NCBI GenBank assembly: GCA_949284175.1
Contig: CASDVE010000002.1
Coordinates: 81,017-145,016 of the forward strand
Length of the DNA stretch: 64,000 nucleotides
Source: an uncultured Eubacteriales bacterium
Lineage (GTDB): Bacteria > Bacillota > Clostridia > Lachnospirales > Lachnospiraceae
Direction of reading: 5' to 3'
In this document: positions 46,863 through 55,375 of the stretch, one piece after another
How positions within the stretch are numbered: the first letter of the stretch is position 1
Layout: every line of letters starts with the position of its first letter
The notes under the pieces: generated by a model
The model's database searches: none
Told to the model about the DNA's origin: nothing
The model's input: the letters and a program-made list of their open reading frames with translations, nothing else
Made by a program: the position numbers and the translations under genes

Positions 46863-46905
46863 GAAAAGGGGATGTTTAATGTTGCGGCATGAACATTCCC
46901 TTTTC
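46863..46905 (+). terminator. Hairpin between the 50-bp repeats and the PBECR4 gene
   Basis: GAAAAGGGGATGTT (46863-46876) pairs with AACATTCCCTTTTC (46892-46905), 13 of 14 positions. The opposite strand would end in a T-rich arm. With no clear T run on the plus strand it may be a terminator, an attenuator or an RNA stem that controls the nuclease-like gene starting at 46934. Confidence 0.6.
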
Positions 46906-46933
46906 TAATATACGAAGGATTATAAATAGGGCT

Positions 46934-47596
46934 ATGGACAAAAGAAAAGCAATTCAAATCATTACAAAAGCAGCAAAAATGTATCATGAAAATCTGGAAG
47001 ATCAAAAAGTGCTATTCCTTTATGGGATTCCAGCAGAGGTAAAAAAACAAATTTTGGAAAAACAGCAGTTGCTATCTACAGTGAAAGGATACGAGGTGGC
47101 ATTTCACCGGCATAATTTTTTGCATTTGACGGGAGTCAGGATTAATTCTGAGAAAATAGGTTCTTCTATCCATTTTTATGAAAAATGTTTGGATCAAAGA
47201 TTAACAGAACTAGACTTTTCTTTGGCAAAAGATGGCTCTACAAGACAAAAACTAGATATATTGGAAAATATGATGAAGATTAAACAAAATGCGACCATGA
47301 TAGGAAACTTTACCGATAGAGGTCCGAAATTATACAGTGAAAAAGTAGCGGGGAATATCTGTGGCTGTGTGGGATTTGTGCAGGATAGGAATACCAGATT
47401 AAACGTTCCCAATACCCTTCTGAAAAAAGATATTCGGGATGTAACGGCTCGTCCTGTTCATAAAATTTATGCTGTTATTTCCAAAAATTATGTGGAACAA
47501 AAATATTCAGAAGTAGAAAAGTTAGATAAAAGTATCAACCTTTCTTATCATTTGTTTTCAGAAGAAATAGAACGTATTTTAGAACGAAGGGATTAA
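46934..47596 (+). CDS. PBECR4-domain protein (barnase/colicin-like nuclease fold)
   Basis: 220 residues from ATG 46934; an upstream in-frame ATG at 46889 lies inside the hairpin and lacks a ribosome site. The pattern KVLFLYGIP, then HRHNFLHLTGVRI, LDFSLAKDGSTRQKLDIL and MIGNFTDRGPKLYSEKVAGNICGCVGF matches the PBECR4 family (phage-barnase-EndoU-colicinE5/D-RelE-like nuclease). These occur in polyvalent proteins delivered with phage or conjugative DNA. No partner antitoxin is evident. Confidence 0.7.
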   Translation: MDKRKAIQIITKAAKMYHENLEDQKVLFLYGIPAEVKKQILEKQQLLSTVKGYEVAFHRHNFLHLTGVRINSEKIGSSIHFYEKCLDQRLTELDFSLAKDGSTRQKLDILENMMKIKQNATMIGNFTDRGPKLYSEKVAGNICGCVGFVQDRNTRLNVPNTLLKKDIRDVTARPVHKIYAVISKNYVEQKYSEVEKLDKSINLSYHLFSEEIERILERRD

Positions 47597-47676
47597 TAGA
47601 TAGAAGTAGCTATGGAACGGCTATTTTGGAAAATCCTATTACTCCAAATAAAAAGAGAATATTTATATGTAGACAA

Positions 47677-47717
47677 GAAGATATCATTTGCTTTATGCAG
47701 ATATATCTTCTTTTTTT
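47677..47717 (+). terminator. Intrinsic terminator after the PBECR4 gene
   Basis: GAAGATAT (47677-47684) pairs with ATATCTTC (47703-47710), followed by TTTTTTT. Isolates the nuclease-like gene from the next operon. Confidence 0.85.
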
Positions 47718-47736
47718 GTCAGAAAGGAGGTAGCAG

Positions 47737-48474
47737 GTGAGTTTAGAAATACCTTTGGGGGAACAGGAACATTTAAAAGAGTTCTTTGAGCTTGCAGAAC
47801 AACATTTCAGAGATGACAGACTAAAATCTTATGAAACATTTATACAATATGTAGATAGCATGGAACAGCAGTGTGCAGATATGCGTGAGGAGATCGGATA
47901 TCTCAAAGAACAATTACAAGATATGGCAAATAATAGACTAAAAAGTAAATTGGAAACGTTGTTCGTTTCTATACAGGAACCGATTTATGAGGTAGGTTCA
48001 AAAATAAAAGATATTAAGACGGGAATTTCAGGCCGGGTCAAAGAAATTTTAGCAGGATCTCGCCAGGGAAAAAATTTTGCAATAGCGAGGTTATTTGAAG
48101 GATTGCAGATAAAGGAACATTTGGAAAGTGTAAGAGGATATGTTAAAAAAGCAAATCAAACATTAGAGGTGGGACTAAAGGAACTGGATCAGGCAGAGAG
48201 AAAAATGGAAGAGGCGAAAATACAGAAAAAAGAGGCGATTGCAATTCTCAGAGGTAAAGAAATAAAAAGAGAAAAGGGGAAAGACAGGAAAGGGATTCTT
48301 CAAAAAACCTTACTTTATATGAAAGGCTTATGTGAGGGGATGGAACAGAGAAGTGAAAGAATGATTCAAATGATAGAAAATATCGGTAATATGCCATCAC
48401 AAAAGGTAAATTGGCAGGAAAGAATACACCCTAAAACCAATGAGGGGCAGCCTTTTCCAGAAAGAGGGAAATAA
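47737..48474 (+). CDS. DUF6674-type coiled-coil protein
   Basis: 245 residues from GTG, with AAAGGAGG 7 bases upstream. A coiled coil at about 30-65 (VDSMEQQCADMREEIGYLKEQLQ), a conserved middle (FVSIQEPIYEVGSKIKDIKTGI) and a second helical region. The layout is that of DUF6674 proteins found in these elements. Function unknown. Confidence 0.65.
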   Translation: MSLEIPLGEQEHLKEFFELAEQHFRDDRLKSYETFIQYVDSMEQQCADMREEIGYLKEQLQDMANNRLKSKLETLFVSIQEPIYEVGSKIKDIKTGISGRVKEILAGSRQGKNFAIARLFEGLQIKEHLESVRGYVKKANQTLEVGLKELDQAERKMEEAKIQKKEAIAILRGKEIKREKGKDRKGILQKTLLYMKGLCEGMEQRSERMIQMIENIGNMPSQKVNWQERIHPKTNEGQPFPERGK

Positions 48475-48476
48475 CT

Positions 48477-48563
48477 ATGGAATATACATGGGAAGAAATC
48501 TTGAAATTAGTGGAAGATTTACAGGAAGGAGAATTGTTAGTAATTAACTTTGGAGAAGAATAA
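48477..48563 (+). CDS. Small acidic peptide, 28 residues
   Basis: ATG 48477 closely follows the DUF6674 stop, with AGAGGGAAATA upstream. Product MEYTWEEILKLVEDLQEGEL then LVINFGEE. It overlaps the start of the RadC-like gene by 14 bases, suggesting translational coupling. Short, but of the same type as other small genes here. Confidence 0.5.
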   Translation: MEYTWEEILKLVEDLQEGELLVINFGEE

Positions 48564-49074
48564 ACAGTATGTAGACAAATTGAATGTAGTCAGCATTCGC
48601 CTGGTAGATTCCCCACCGTTATATTCCAAAAAGAAACTTCAATCTCCAGAAGCAGTATATCAGCTTTTGGCAGATGAATTTTCCAGTCTGGACAGGGAGG
48701 TAGGCTGTATATTGAATTTAAAAACGAGTGGTGCGGTTATCAACTTAAATATTGTATCTATGGGTTCTTTAAATGCTGCGGTTATGGAGCCGAGAGAAAT
48801 TTTTAAAAGCAGTATTTTATCGAATGCAGCAAGTATTATCCTTTTGCATAATCATCCATCAGATGACTTGCAGCCTTCAAAAGAAGATATTAACTTAACA
48901 AGACGTATCGAACTGGCAGGAGAACTACTGGGAATCCCATTGCTGGACCATATTATTTTAGGGCGTGGCAGATACATGAGTTTAAGAGAAAAGGGATACA
49001 TGAAACTTGAATGGGGAGGACAAGAGGAAGTTTTTCAGGCGGCTGAAAAGGAACGAAAAGAAAGGAGACGATGA
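48550..49074 (+). CDS. radC: RadC-like JAB/MPN domain protein
   Basis: 174 residues. The metalloprotease-like JAMM motif is present: ILLHNHPSDDLQPSKED (H-x-H and later S/D) after an upstream glutamate (ME/PRE segment near residue 80). RadC-like proteins are common on mobile elements; their biochemical role is unproven. The TTG start overlaps the small upstream ORF and lacks a strong ribosome site, so the exact start is uncertain. Confidence 0.8.
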   Translation: MEKNKQYVDKLNVVSIRLVDSPPLYSKKKLQSPEAVYQLLADEFSSLDREVGCILNLKTSGAVINLNIVSMGSLNAAVMEPREIFKSSILSNAASIILLHNHPSDDLQPSKEDINLTRRIELAGELLGIPLLDHIILGRGRYMSLREKGYMKLEWGGQEEVFQAAEKERKERRR

Positions 49075-50303
49075 AAGCGGAAAAATTGAATGGGGAATTA
49101 CGCTTTTTTGTGGCTGAGTGTATGGAATTTCATCACTATGGAGCCTATTATGAAGATCTTACTTTAAACGAAGCAGTAAGAATCTATCAGGAAATAGACG
49201 GAAGTGTTTTAAATGCGGGAAAAGGGATTGGCTTTACCTTATACGAACCGGATTCCATTTTCCATAAGGGCGAATGGGAACTTGTAAATGACAATGTTAT
49301 CAATTTGGAATGCTTGGAAAGAGAACCATTTAAAAGCAGAGAGGCTCTTATATTGGAACTTGTAAAACAAGTTTGCAAATTGATACCGGAAATTAAATTT
49401 GAGGAAGGAAGTAAATATCAGAAAACAGATTTTGTTCCAGTATTTTTACCGGCAAAAGAGATGGCAAAACGGATTGACCGTTTACAACAGGAAGTAGATG
49501 CAGATGCGTATCTCTCTCAGATTGGAGAAGTGTTTTATAATCGGGAAAAAATTCAAAGAGAACTGTTGACGGAAGGAAAACAACCCTATGTAGAATGGCT
49601 TGTATCTCTTCAGCAGATGAAGTATTTGGGAGAAAATGTATTAAAAACGGCTGCAGCGTTAAAAGAACAACTGGAAACAGCAGAAATGTCCTGGGAACAG
49701 GGGCAGATCCCTTTAGTGAAGATCTGTATGTCGGAAACCTTTGAAGAAGGAAAAATCTATACGCTTGGAGAAGCACAGGAAATATTTAAAAAAGAAGATG
49801 AAGAAATATTCCAAAAAAGAATTCCCGGAGAGGATTATCTTTATGAGAAAAACAGGTATAAGATTTATTTTCGGGAGAGTGGCAGAACTATGTGTCTGGA
49901 AGGGTATCAGGACTTTGGAGATGGATATGGAGGACTTTTAGAAAATCTGCGTTCTTGTGTAGAAAATCATATGATTGGCCAGCAATGTCTTACAGAGCAA
50001 AAGGAACAGGGGTATCAGCCGGTATATGAAAAAAATATCCTGACAGAAAAGATTCTGCCCTACCTGCAATTCCATATGGATTTATATCAACTGGAACAGG
50101 AAATGAAAGAATTAAAAAATGAGGATAGACCTGTGACAGAAGTGACAAAAGCGGTAATGCAAAACTATGTAAAGGAAACACTCCGATATATTGAAAGCTG
50201 CAGGAACATTTTGAATGAAGAAAAAGGAACGAAACATTTTCCAGAACCTCCATATTTGGAGAATACAGAATTGAAAAAAAGTAATAGAGAAAGACAGCGA
50301 TAG
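49071..50303 (+). CDS. Large-polyvalent-protein-like accessory protein, 410 residues
   Basis: AAAGGAGACG precedes ATG 49071, which overlaps radC by 4 bases. The N-terminus (LRFFVAECMEFHHYGAYYEDLTLNEAVRIYQEI.. KGIGFTLYEPDSIFHKGEW) has the pattern of polyvalent-protein-associated domains in Firmicutes elements. The C-terminal half is helical with no catalytic motif. Exact LPD class not assigned. Confidence 0.6.
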   Translation: MKAEKLNGELRFFVAECMEFHHYGAYYEDLTLNEAVRIYQEIDGSVLNAGKGIGFTLYEPDSIFHKGEWELVNDNVINLECLEREPFKSREALILELVKQVCKLIPEIKFEEGSKYQKTDFVPVFLPAKEMAKRIDRLQQEVDADAYLSQIGEVFYNREKIQRELLTEGKQPYVEWLVSLQQMKYLGENVLKTAAALKEQLETAEMSWEQGQIPLVKICMSETFEEGKIYTLGEAQEIFKKEDEEIFQKRIPGEDYLYEKNRYKIYFRESGRTMCLEGYQDFGDGYGGLLENLRSCVENHMIGQQCLTEQKEQGYQPVYEKNILTEKILPYLQFHMDLYQLEQEMKELKNEDRPVTEVTKAVMQNYVKETLRYIESCRNILNEEKGTKHFPEPPYLENTELKKSNRERQR

Positions 50304-50357
50304 AATCGGTAAAAAAAGGAGGAAAAAGAAAAAAGCAAAGATAACCGTACAGGAGTA

Positions 50358-51161
50358 ATGAGGAGAGAAAAGAATCCATCATTTATTGTAGAAAAAAGCA
50401 GGTATTGGAGCAGACCACCGCCATTTTATGAAATGGAAGTAGCAACAGAGCAGAAAGGAGAAAACGAGAAAAATAAATTAGTACATGGAAATGCCCTGAC
50501 TTGTCTAAAAGAGATACAGGATAATAGTATTGACCTCATTGTTACAGATCCTCCGTATCGAATTTCTAAAAGAGGAAATCCAGGAAACAGCGGAGGAATG
50601 ATGAAAAAGACATTATTTATGCAGGGGCAGGTGTTTGAAAATAATGGAATTACTCCTGAAGAATATATTCCAGATTTTTTTAGGATTTTGAAAAATGGTT
50701 CCCATTGTTATATTATGACGAACCATAAGAACCTAAAACATATGTTGGATACAGCGACAGGACATGGATTTAAGTTTGTAAAATCTCTTATTTGGGATAA
50801 ACAAAATAAAATCATGGGGCAATACTACATGAGTCAGTTTGAGTATATCCTGTTTTTTAGAAAGGGACGGGGTAAAAAGATAAATGATTGCGGAACCTCG
50901 GATATTTTGAGAATACCCAACCATAAGACTAAGGACAGCACAGGAAAAAATTTCCACGATACAGAAAAGCCAGTGGAACTTATGAAAATCCTAATCAAAA
51001 ATTCCTCTCAAATTGGAGAACTTGTTTTAGATCCATTTGGCGGAATTGGAACAGTTGCAGTTGCTTGCCAGGAGTTAGACAGACAGTACACTGTCATTGA
51101 AATCAATAAGAAATATTATGAAACAGCAAAGATGAGATTGCAATCTACAATAAAAAAATAA
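50358..51161 (+). CDS. DNA adenine/cytosine-N4 methyltransferase, DPPY type
   Basis: 267 residues. Motif IV IVTDPPYRIS (about 58) precedes motif I LDPFGGIGTVAVA (about 223), an order typical of beta-class amino-methyltransferases. AGGAG lies just before ATG. No cognate nuclease is nearby, so it is an orphan enzyme that probably masks element DNA from host restriction. Confidence 0.85.
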   Translation: MRREKNPSFIVEKSRYWSRPPPFYEMEVATEQKGENEKNKLVHGNALTCLKEIQDNSIDLIVTDPPYRISKRGNPGNSGGMMKKTLFMQGQVFENNGITPEEYIPDFFRILKNGSHCYIMTNHKNLKHMLDTATGHGFKFVKSLIWDKQNKIMGQYYMSQFEYILFFRKGRGKKINDCGTSDILRIPNHKTKDSTGKNFHDTEKPVELMKILIKNSSQIGELVLDPFGGIGTVAVACQELDRQYTVIEINKKYYETAKMRLQSTIKK

Positions 51162-51172
51162 GGGAAAGGAGC

Positions 51173-51211
51173 ATGAGTTCCGGCCGGGTAAAAGGATTCT
51201 TTCTCTTATAG
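51173..51211 (+). CDS. Possible 12-residue leader peptide
   Basis: GGAAAGGAGC precedes ATG 51173; the ORF (MSSGRVKGFFLL) stops 6 bases before the TTG of the PAPS-reductase-like gene. That gene has no ribosome site of its own, so translation may be coupled through this mini-ORF. Weakly supported. Confidence 0.35.
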   Translation: MSSGRVKGFFLL

Positions 51212-51217
51212 AGTATA

Positions 51218-52108
51218 TTGGACTTAGAAAAGAGAGCGATTGAACGAATTAAAACAGCCAGTCAGATGTCTATTTTATATTACAAAAAACCGTTGATTTT
51301 AGCAGATAGTGGAGGAAAAGACAGTGCGGTGTGCCGAGAACTTTTACTTCGTTCCGGCGTACCATTTGAGATTCAGCACAACCATACAACGGCAGATGCA
51401 CCTCAAACAGTCTACTATGTAAGAGATACGATGAGAAAAATGGAAATGCAGGGAATTTCCTGCAAGGTGAATCAACCTTTTTATAAGGGGCAGAGGATTA
51501 CCATGTGGAGCTTGATTCCCATGAAAATGATACCGCCCACCCGGACTATCCGGTATTGTTGTGATGTTTTGAAAGAACAAGGGGGACAAAATTCTTTTTT
51601 GATCACTGGGGTACGCTGGCAGGAAAGCCAAAGAAGAAAAAATACTAGAGGTATTTATGAAAGACTTGGAACAACGCAGAAGAATAAAGTTATGTTAAAC
51701 AATGACAATGATGATCGGAGAAGATTATTTGAATCCTGCCTTTCAAAGAGTAAACATATCTGTAATCCCATTGTGGATTGGGAAGATCGTGATGTGTGGG
51801 AGTATATCCATTCGGAAAAAATATGTCTGAATCCATTATATGAGAGAGGGTTGACAAGAGTAGGTTGTATTGGCTGCCCGATGGCAGGGAAAGGAAGATA
51901 TAAAGAATTTGCATGGTTTCCTACCTATCAAAAGGCTTATTTAAGGGCTTTTGAAAAAATGCTGGAAAATAGAAAAAAACAAGGGAAATTAGAAAACACA
52001 ATACACTGGAAAGATGCAGAAAGTGTTTTCCGATGGTGGATGGAAGATAAGAATATCGAAGGCCAAATGGCTTTTTCATGGACAGATGACTATGAAGTAT
52101 TTTATTAG
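51218..52108 (+). CDS. PAPS-reductase/DndC-like PP-loop protein
   Basis: 296 residues. PP-loop ADSGGKDSAV (about 28), ITGVRWQESQRRK (about 128), RDVWEYIH and the cysteine-bearing segment GCIGCPMAGKGRYKE (about 211) fit the phosphoadenosine phosphosulfate reductase superfamily, which also includes the DNA-sulfur protein DndC. No dndB, dndD, dndE or sulfate-assimilation genes are near. It directly follows a DNA methyltransferase, which hints at nucleic acid modification, but the substrate is unknown. Confidence 0.75.
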   Translation: MDLEKRAIERIKTASQMSILYYKKPLILADSGGKDSAVCRELLLRSGVPFEIQHNHTTADAPQTVYYVRDTMRKMEMQGISCKVNQPFYKGQRITMWSLIPMKMIPPTRTIRYCCDVLKEQGGQNSFLITGVRWQESQRRKNTRGIYERLGTTQKNKVMLNNDNDDRRRLFESCLSKSKHICNPIVDWEDRDVWEYIHSEKICLNPLYERGLTRVGCIGCPMAGKGRYKEFAWFPTYQKAYLRAFEKMLENRKKQGKLENTIHWKDAESVFRWWMEDKNIEGQMAFSWTDDYEVFY

Positions 52109-52132
52109 ACGCTTTAAAAAGTGTCTTTTTTT
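52107..52132 (+). terminator. Intrinsic terminator after the PP-loop gene
   Basis: AGACGCTTT pairs with AAAGTGTCT (one G-T pair) around AA, followed by TTTTTT. It overlaps the stop codon of the PP-loop gene. Confidence 0.8.
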
Positions 52133-52156
52133 ATTGGAAAGGAGGAAGAGAAATGT

Positions 52157-52663
52157 ATGAAGGAGGCATATAGGATTATATTCGGACTTCAATATGAATC
52201 GTGGGAAATTCGTATGGAAGTGCCGGATAAAGAAATCTTTGTATCCCAAAAAGAAGCAGAGGAAACCGTAGAACAGGCTGATGCTGTTGGATTTTTAACC
52301 GAAACAGGTATTTATCTTTTGTATGGTAACAATGTTTATGAAATCGTGGAGAAGGAGAATATCTTATGCGAATTTTATCAAATGAAACCCGAACTATTTG
52401 AGCGGTTAGGTCCGCCTCTTGGACCGGAGGACATCGATCAACTGATAAAAGAGGATAGGCTGGAAGAAACCATTTTCAGCAGCCGGTATATGATTACGGA
52501 AAATGATTTTGAGAAAAGAAGTTTGTCAATTCAAGAACTTTATTATGAAATCTTACAGAAATATTCTCCAACAGGTTTTCCTAGTCTGCCGGAATATCCA
52601 GAGAAAAAAGGGATGCCTTGTTATATCTTTGAAAGTATTTGGTATCAGGTGGAAAGGAGTTAA
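52157..52663 (+). CDS. Uncharacterised acidic protein, 168 residues
   Basis: ATG 52157 is 12 bases after AAAGGAGG. Product MKEAYRIIFGLQYESWEIRM onward; beta-rich N-terminus and conserved-looking LGPPLGPEDIDQLIKEDRLEE. It ends 3 bases before the hydrolase gene, so is likely its operon partner. Family not recognised. Confidence 0.55.
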   Translation: MKEAYRIIFGLQYESWEIRMEVPDKEIFVSQKEAEETVEQADAVGFLTETGIYLLYGNNVYEIVEKENILCEFYQMKPELFERLGPPLGPEDIDQLIKEDRLEETIFSSRYMITENDFEKRSLSIQELYYEILQKYSPTGFPSLPEYPEKKGMPCYIFESIWYQVERS

Positions 52664-52666
52664 AGA

Positions 52667-54760
52667 ATGGAACTGAAAATTGTAAAATCCAGGCCACCAG
52701 ATATCCGTCTGAAGAAAAATGCGGAGGTCAAGATACATAAGAAAGAATTTATATCTCCGGCTAAGAAAAAGGAAACATTTGCAGCAAACAAATCTGATTC
52801 CTCTTTTCAGGTAAGGCATAGAAAAGATACTTCCCGTATACATCAGGAAATAAAACACCAAGAAAGAACCGCTAATCTTGCAAAATCGAAAAAGCCGGAA
52901 AAAAGAAGAGCTGTTTCTACCGGTAGAAAAACACTGGGAGAAAACTTGCCACAGGATAATATGGCAAGTGCAGAAACATTTCCGCAATCCAAAACAGAGG
53001 ATTGGAACGGTAGGGAAGGCAAAAAGGCTTTTGGGCCAGCAGAAGAAAAACAAAAAACAAATTTTAAGGAACGCATTCAAAGAAGGAAAAAAGTTCGTGC
53101 TGAAAAACAAAGTCGGATTTCTAAGACATCTTCTCATATATCAAAGACAGTAGGAGAGGGTTTGCGTTTGGGTGGACAAGCCATGCTGCAGCAGGCAGAA
53201 AATGAAACCGATCATAAAGAATCCTTTTATGTCTTGGACAAAGCCATTCATTTATCTGAAAATCGACAGATAGAAAAAAATGCAGAAAAGGTCCGCAAGC
53301 CTGAGAAAGAGATGAAAATTAGACAAAAGAGTGGAATACAACGGGAGGTAAAGAAAAAGCAAAGAAAACAGGCAATCCGAGAAAGAAAGCTCGCCTATAT
53401 CATGGACAAGCTGTCCGGACAGAATCAGGACAGTGCGGCAAAAACGATAAAAGATATTGCAATTTACAAGGCATCGGCAGCGTTGTCAGCAGTAGGAAAG
53501 AAACTGGTGGTTCTGGCAGCCCCAGTATTTGGAAGTCTATTACTGGTTATGCTGCCAATTATTCTTTTATTTCTGCTTTTCTATGCCTCTCCTTTAGCGG
53601 CCTTTATGCCGGCTGTAGACGGCGGGCCAAGTGTGCAAGAGGTTTTAAGCGGATACTATCAGGAGTTTCATAATACAGTAAAAGAGGCAGGAGGAGAAAG
53701 TATTACATATCTGCATGAGAAAGATGGGGCAGCGGAAAGTAATTTTATGGATACCCTGATGGTTTATATGGTGCAATATGGTACAGGAGATTTGGGTATT
53801 GTTATGGATGATACTCATAAAAGATATTTAAAGGAAGTTTTTGATGAGATGAACTCCTTTGAAAATAAAACGGTTACCACAACGATACAAGCCGGACAAA
53901 GTTTAGGGCAGGTTGTGACAAGTGCATATTGTTCCTGCAGCATTTGCTGTGGGCAATGGGCAGGTGGTCCTACAGCCTCCGGGGTTATGCCGACTCCAAA
54001 CCATACGCTTGCCGTAGATGCCGATAATCCTTTTGTACCTATGGGAACCCATGTGATTATAAATGGAACCGAGTATGTAGTGGAAGACACAGGAGCATTT
54101 GATCAGTTTGGAGTGCAGTTTGACGTGTATTTTTCAGACCATGCGGAGGCGTCAGCCTATGGACACAAAACTTTTGAAGCATATCTTGCTGATGGAAATG
54201 AAAATACAGTGGAAGTCACTCGTTCCGGTGCTTATGTGAAAAACTTAAATTTTGAGGACTATATTGCACTTGGAAAGTTGACACAAGAACAAGAAGAGCT
54301 GCTCCGGGAAGTTATGAGTGATGAATTTAAGAATAATCTTCCAAGTTTTGGAATTGGACAGGATGTGGCAAATCTGGCAAGGACAAAGGTAGGATGTCAG
54401 TACAGTCAGGAAAAACGGTATGAAGAAGGATACTATGATTGCAGTTCTCTTGTTCAAAGATGTTACCGGGAATTTGGCTTAGAACTGCCTTCGATTGCGT
54501 CAACGCAAGGAAAATTTATGGTGGATCATGGTTTAACTGTGGATGCGGGGATGCTGATGCCTGGGGATTTGATTTTCTATTCTTATGAAGAGAATGGACA
54601 ATTTATGAATATCAGCCATGTTGCAATTTATATTGGAAATGGCCGAATGGTACATGCGGCAAATACAGCCAGAGGTGTAGTCGAAGATCCGGTAAACTAT
54701 TCTAACATCAACCTATATGGAAGACCGAGCTTATATAAAGGAACCAGCAGTAATAAATAA
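52667..54760 (+). CDS. Conjugation cell-wall hydrolase: TM, 3D/DPBB and NlpC/P60 domains
   Basis: 697 residues. A long basic, disordered N-terminus (1-250) precedes a single membrane anchor (about 280-312, GSLLLVMLPIILLFLLFY). Next is a double-psi beta-barrel 3D-type domain (about 418-510: TSAYCSCSICCGQW, VEDTGAFDQFGVQFDVYF). The C-terminus is an NlpC/P60 peptidase (about 567-690) with catalytic Cys in YDCSSLV and His in SHVAIYIGNG. It opens the peptidoglycan for the mating channel, the VirB1 role. The lysozyme-like domain often present in this family was not found. Confidence 0.85.
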   Translation: MELKIVKSRPPDIRLKKNAEVKIHKKEFISPAKKKETFAANKSDSSFQVRHRKDTSRIHQEIKHQERTANLAKSKKPEKRRAVSTGRKTLGENLPQDNMASAETFPQSKTEDWNGREGKKAFGPAEEKQKTNFKERIQRRKKVRAEKQSRISKTSSHISKTVGEGLRLGGQAMLQQAENETDHKESFYVLDKAIHLSENRQIEKNAEKVRKPEKEMKIRQKSGIQREVKKKQRKQAIRERKLAYIMDKLSGQNQDSAAKTIKDIAIYKASAALSAVGKKLVVLAAPVFGSLLLVMLPIILLFLLFYASPLAAFMPAVDGGPSVQEVLSGYYQEFHNTVKEAGGESITYLHEKDGAAESNFMDTLMVYMVQYGTGDLGIVMDDTHKRYLKEVFDEMNSFENKTVTTTIQAGQSLGQVVTSAYCSCSICCGQWAGGPTASGVMPTPNHTLAVDADNPFVPMGTHVIINGTEYVVEDTGAFDQFGVQFDVYFSDHAEASAYGHKTFEAYLADGNENTVEVTRSGAYVKNLNFEDYIALGKLTQEQEELLREVMSDEFKNNLPSFGIGQDVANLARTKVGCQYSQEKRYEEGYYDCSSLVQRCYREFGLELPSIASTQGKFMVDHGLTVDAGMLMPGDLIFYSYEENGQFMNISHVAIYIGNGRMVHAANTARGVVEDPVNYSNINLYGRPSLYKGTSSNK

Positions 54761-54774
54761 AACTGGTTCCTTTT
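54737..54774 (+). terminator. Intrinsic terminator overlapping the hydrolase gene end
   Basis: AAAGGAACCAG (54737-54747) pairs with CTGGTTCCTTT (54763-54773), an 11-bp perfect stem whose loop contains the TAA stop, followed by a T-rich tail. It also faces the convergent minus-strand gene, so may end both. Confidence 0.8.
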
Positions 54775-54785
54775 ATTGACTGACA

Positions 54786-55166
54786 TTACCATTGCGGCAG
54801 CCATAAAAAGATTTCGGAGAACTCTTCGTTTTCAGTAAAACAGTCAGGTTTTATTTCATAGACAAGCAGTTGTTCCCCTTCATTACTGTAACGCTCTAAA
54901 TGTGATGTTAAAGATAAGGTTTTGGGAAAATCTTCTTCAAAAATATAAATGCTCCATAATTGCTGGTATTCGCCAGTAAAATCAATATTTCCGGTTTTGA
55001 AATTAATATCTGCAACATGTATGGGTTTTGAGCGAAGACGATGGCGGATACGATTTTGATTCAGAATATTCAGAAAGCAGTATAGTCGTTCTTTTGAAAC
55101 GCCATAAGCAAATCGAGTAAAGGTTTTATTTGTGTTCATATGGGGACTCTTTTTTAAGTAAATCAT
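54786..55166 (-). CDS. Minus-strand hypothetical protein, 117-126 residues
   Basis: The only convincing minus-strand gene inside the element. Two in-frame starts: ATG 55166 and ATG 55139 (MNTNKTFTRFAYGVSKERL). The product is soluble, with basic N-terminal helix segments (RLYCFLNILNQNRIRHRLR) and a beta-rich acidic C-terminus (LWSIYIFEEDF, LLVYEIKPDCF). It lies between convergent terminator and the umuC promoter region. Function unknown. Confidence 0.5.
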   Translation of the reverse strand: MIYLKKSPHMNTNKTFTRFAYGVSKERLYCFLNILNQNRIRHRLRSKPIHVADINFKTGNIDFTGEYQQLWSIYIFEEDFPKTLSLTSHLERYSNEGEQLLVYEIKPDCFTENEEFSEIFLWLPQW

Positions 55167-55375
55167 ACATGAAAATTAGATAGATTCTTGGTAGATGTAA
55201 TAAATACGAGTCTCCACGTCATTTTTTCGGCTAGATAAGTAAGAAATATTGAAAATCCCCTTATTGTGAAAGCGACCATAAAAACTTGTTATTTTTATCA
55301 ATATCTCATATACTAAAGTCAGAATAGAACATATGAACTGTTTTTAGGTATGGAAAAGGAAAGAGGGCTGAGATA
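55167..55375 (+). promoter_or_regulatory. Promoter region of umuC with a half SOS-like site
   Basis: 209 bases without a gene. GAACATATGAAC at 55327-55338 has one perfect half (GAAC-ATAT) of the Firmicutes SOS box (GAAC-4-GTTC), but the second half is GAAC, not GTTC, so LexA control is only a weak possibility. GGAAAGAGGGCTGAG provides the ribosome site for the TTG start. Confidence 0.35.

Noticed and set aside
55327..55338. LexA/SOS box upstream of umuC
   Set aside because: Only one half-site matches; the second half is GAAC instead of GTTC, so it is not counted as an operator.
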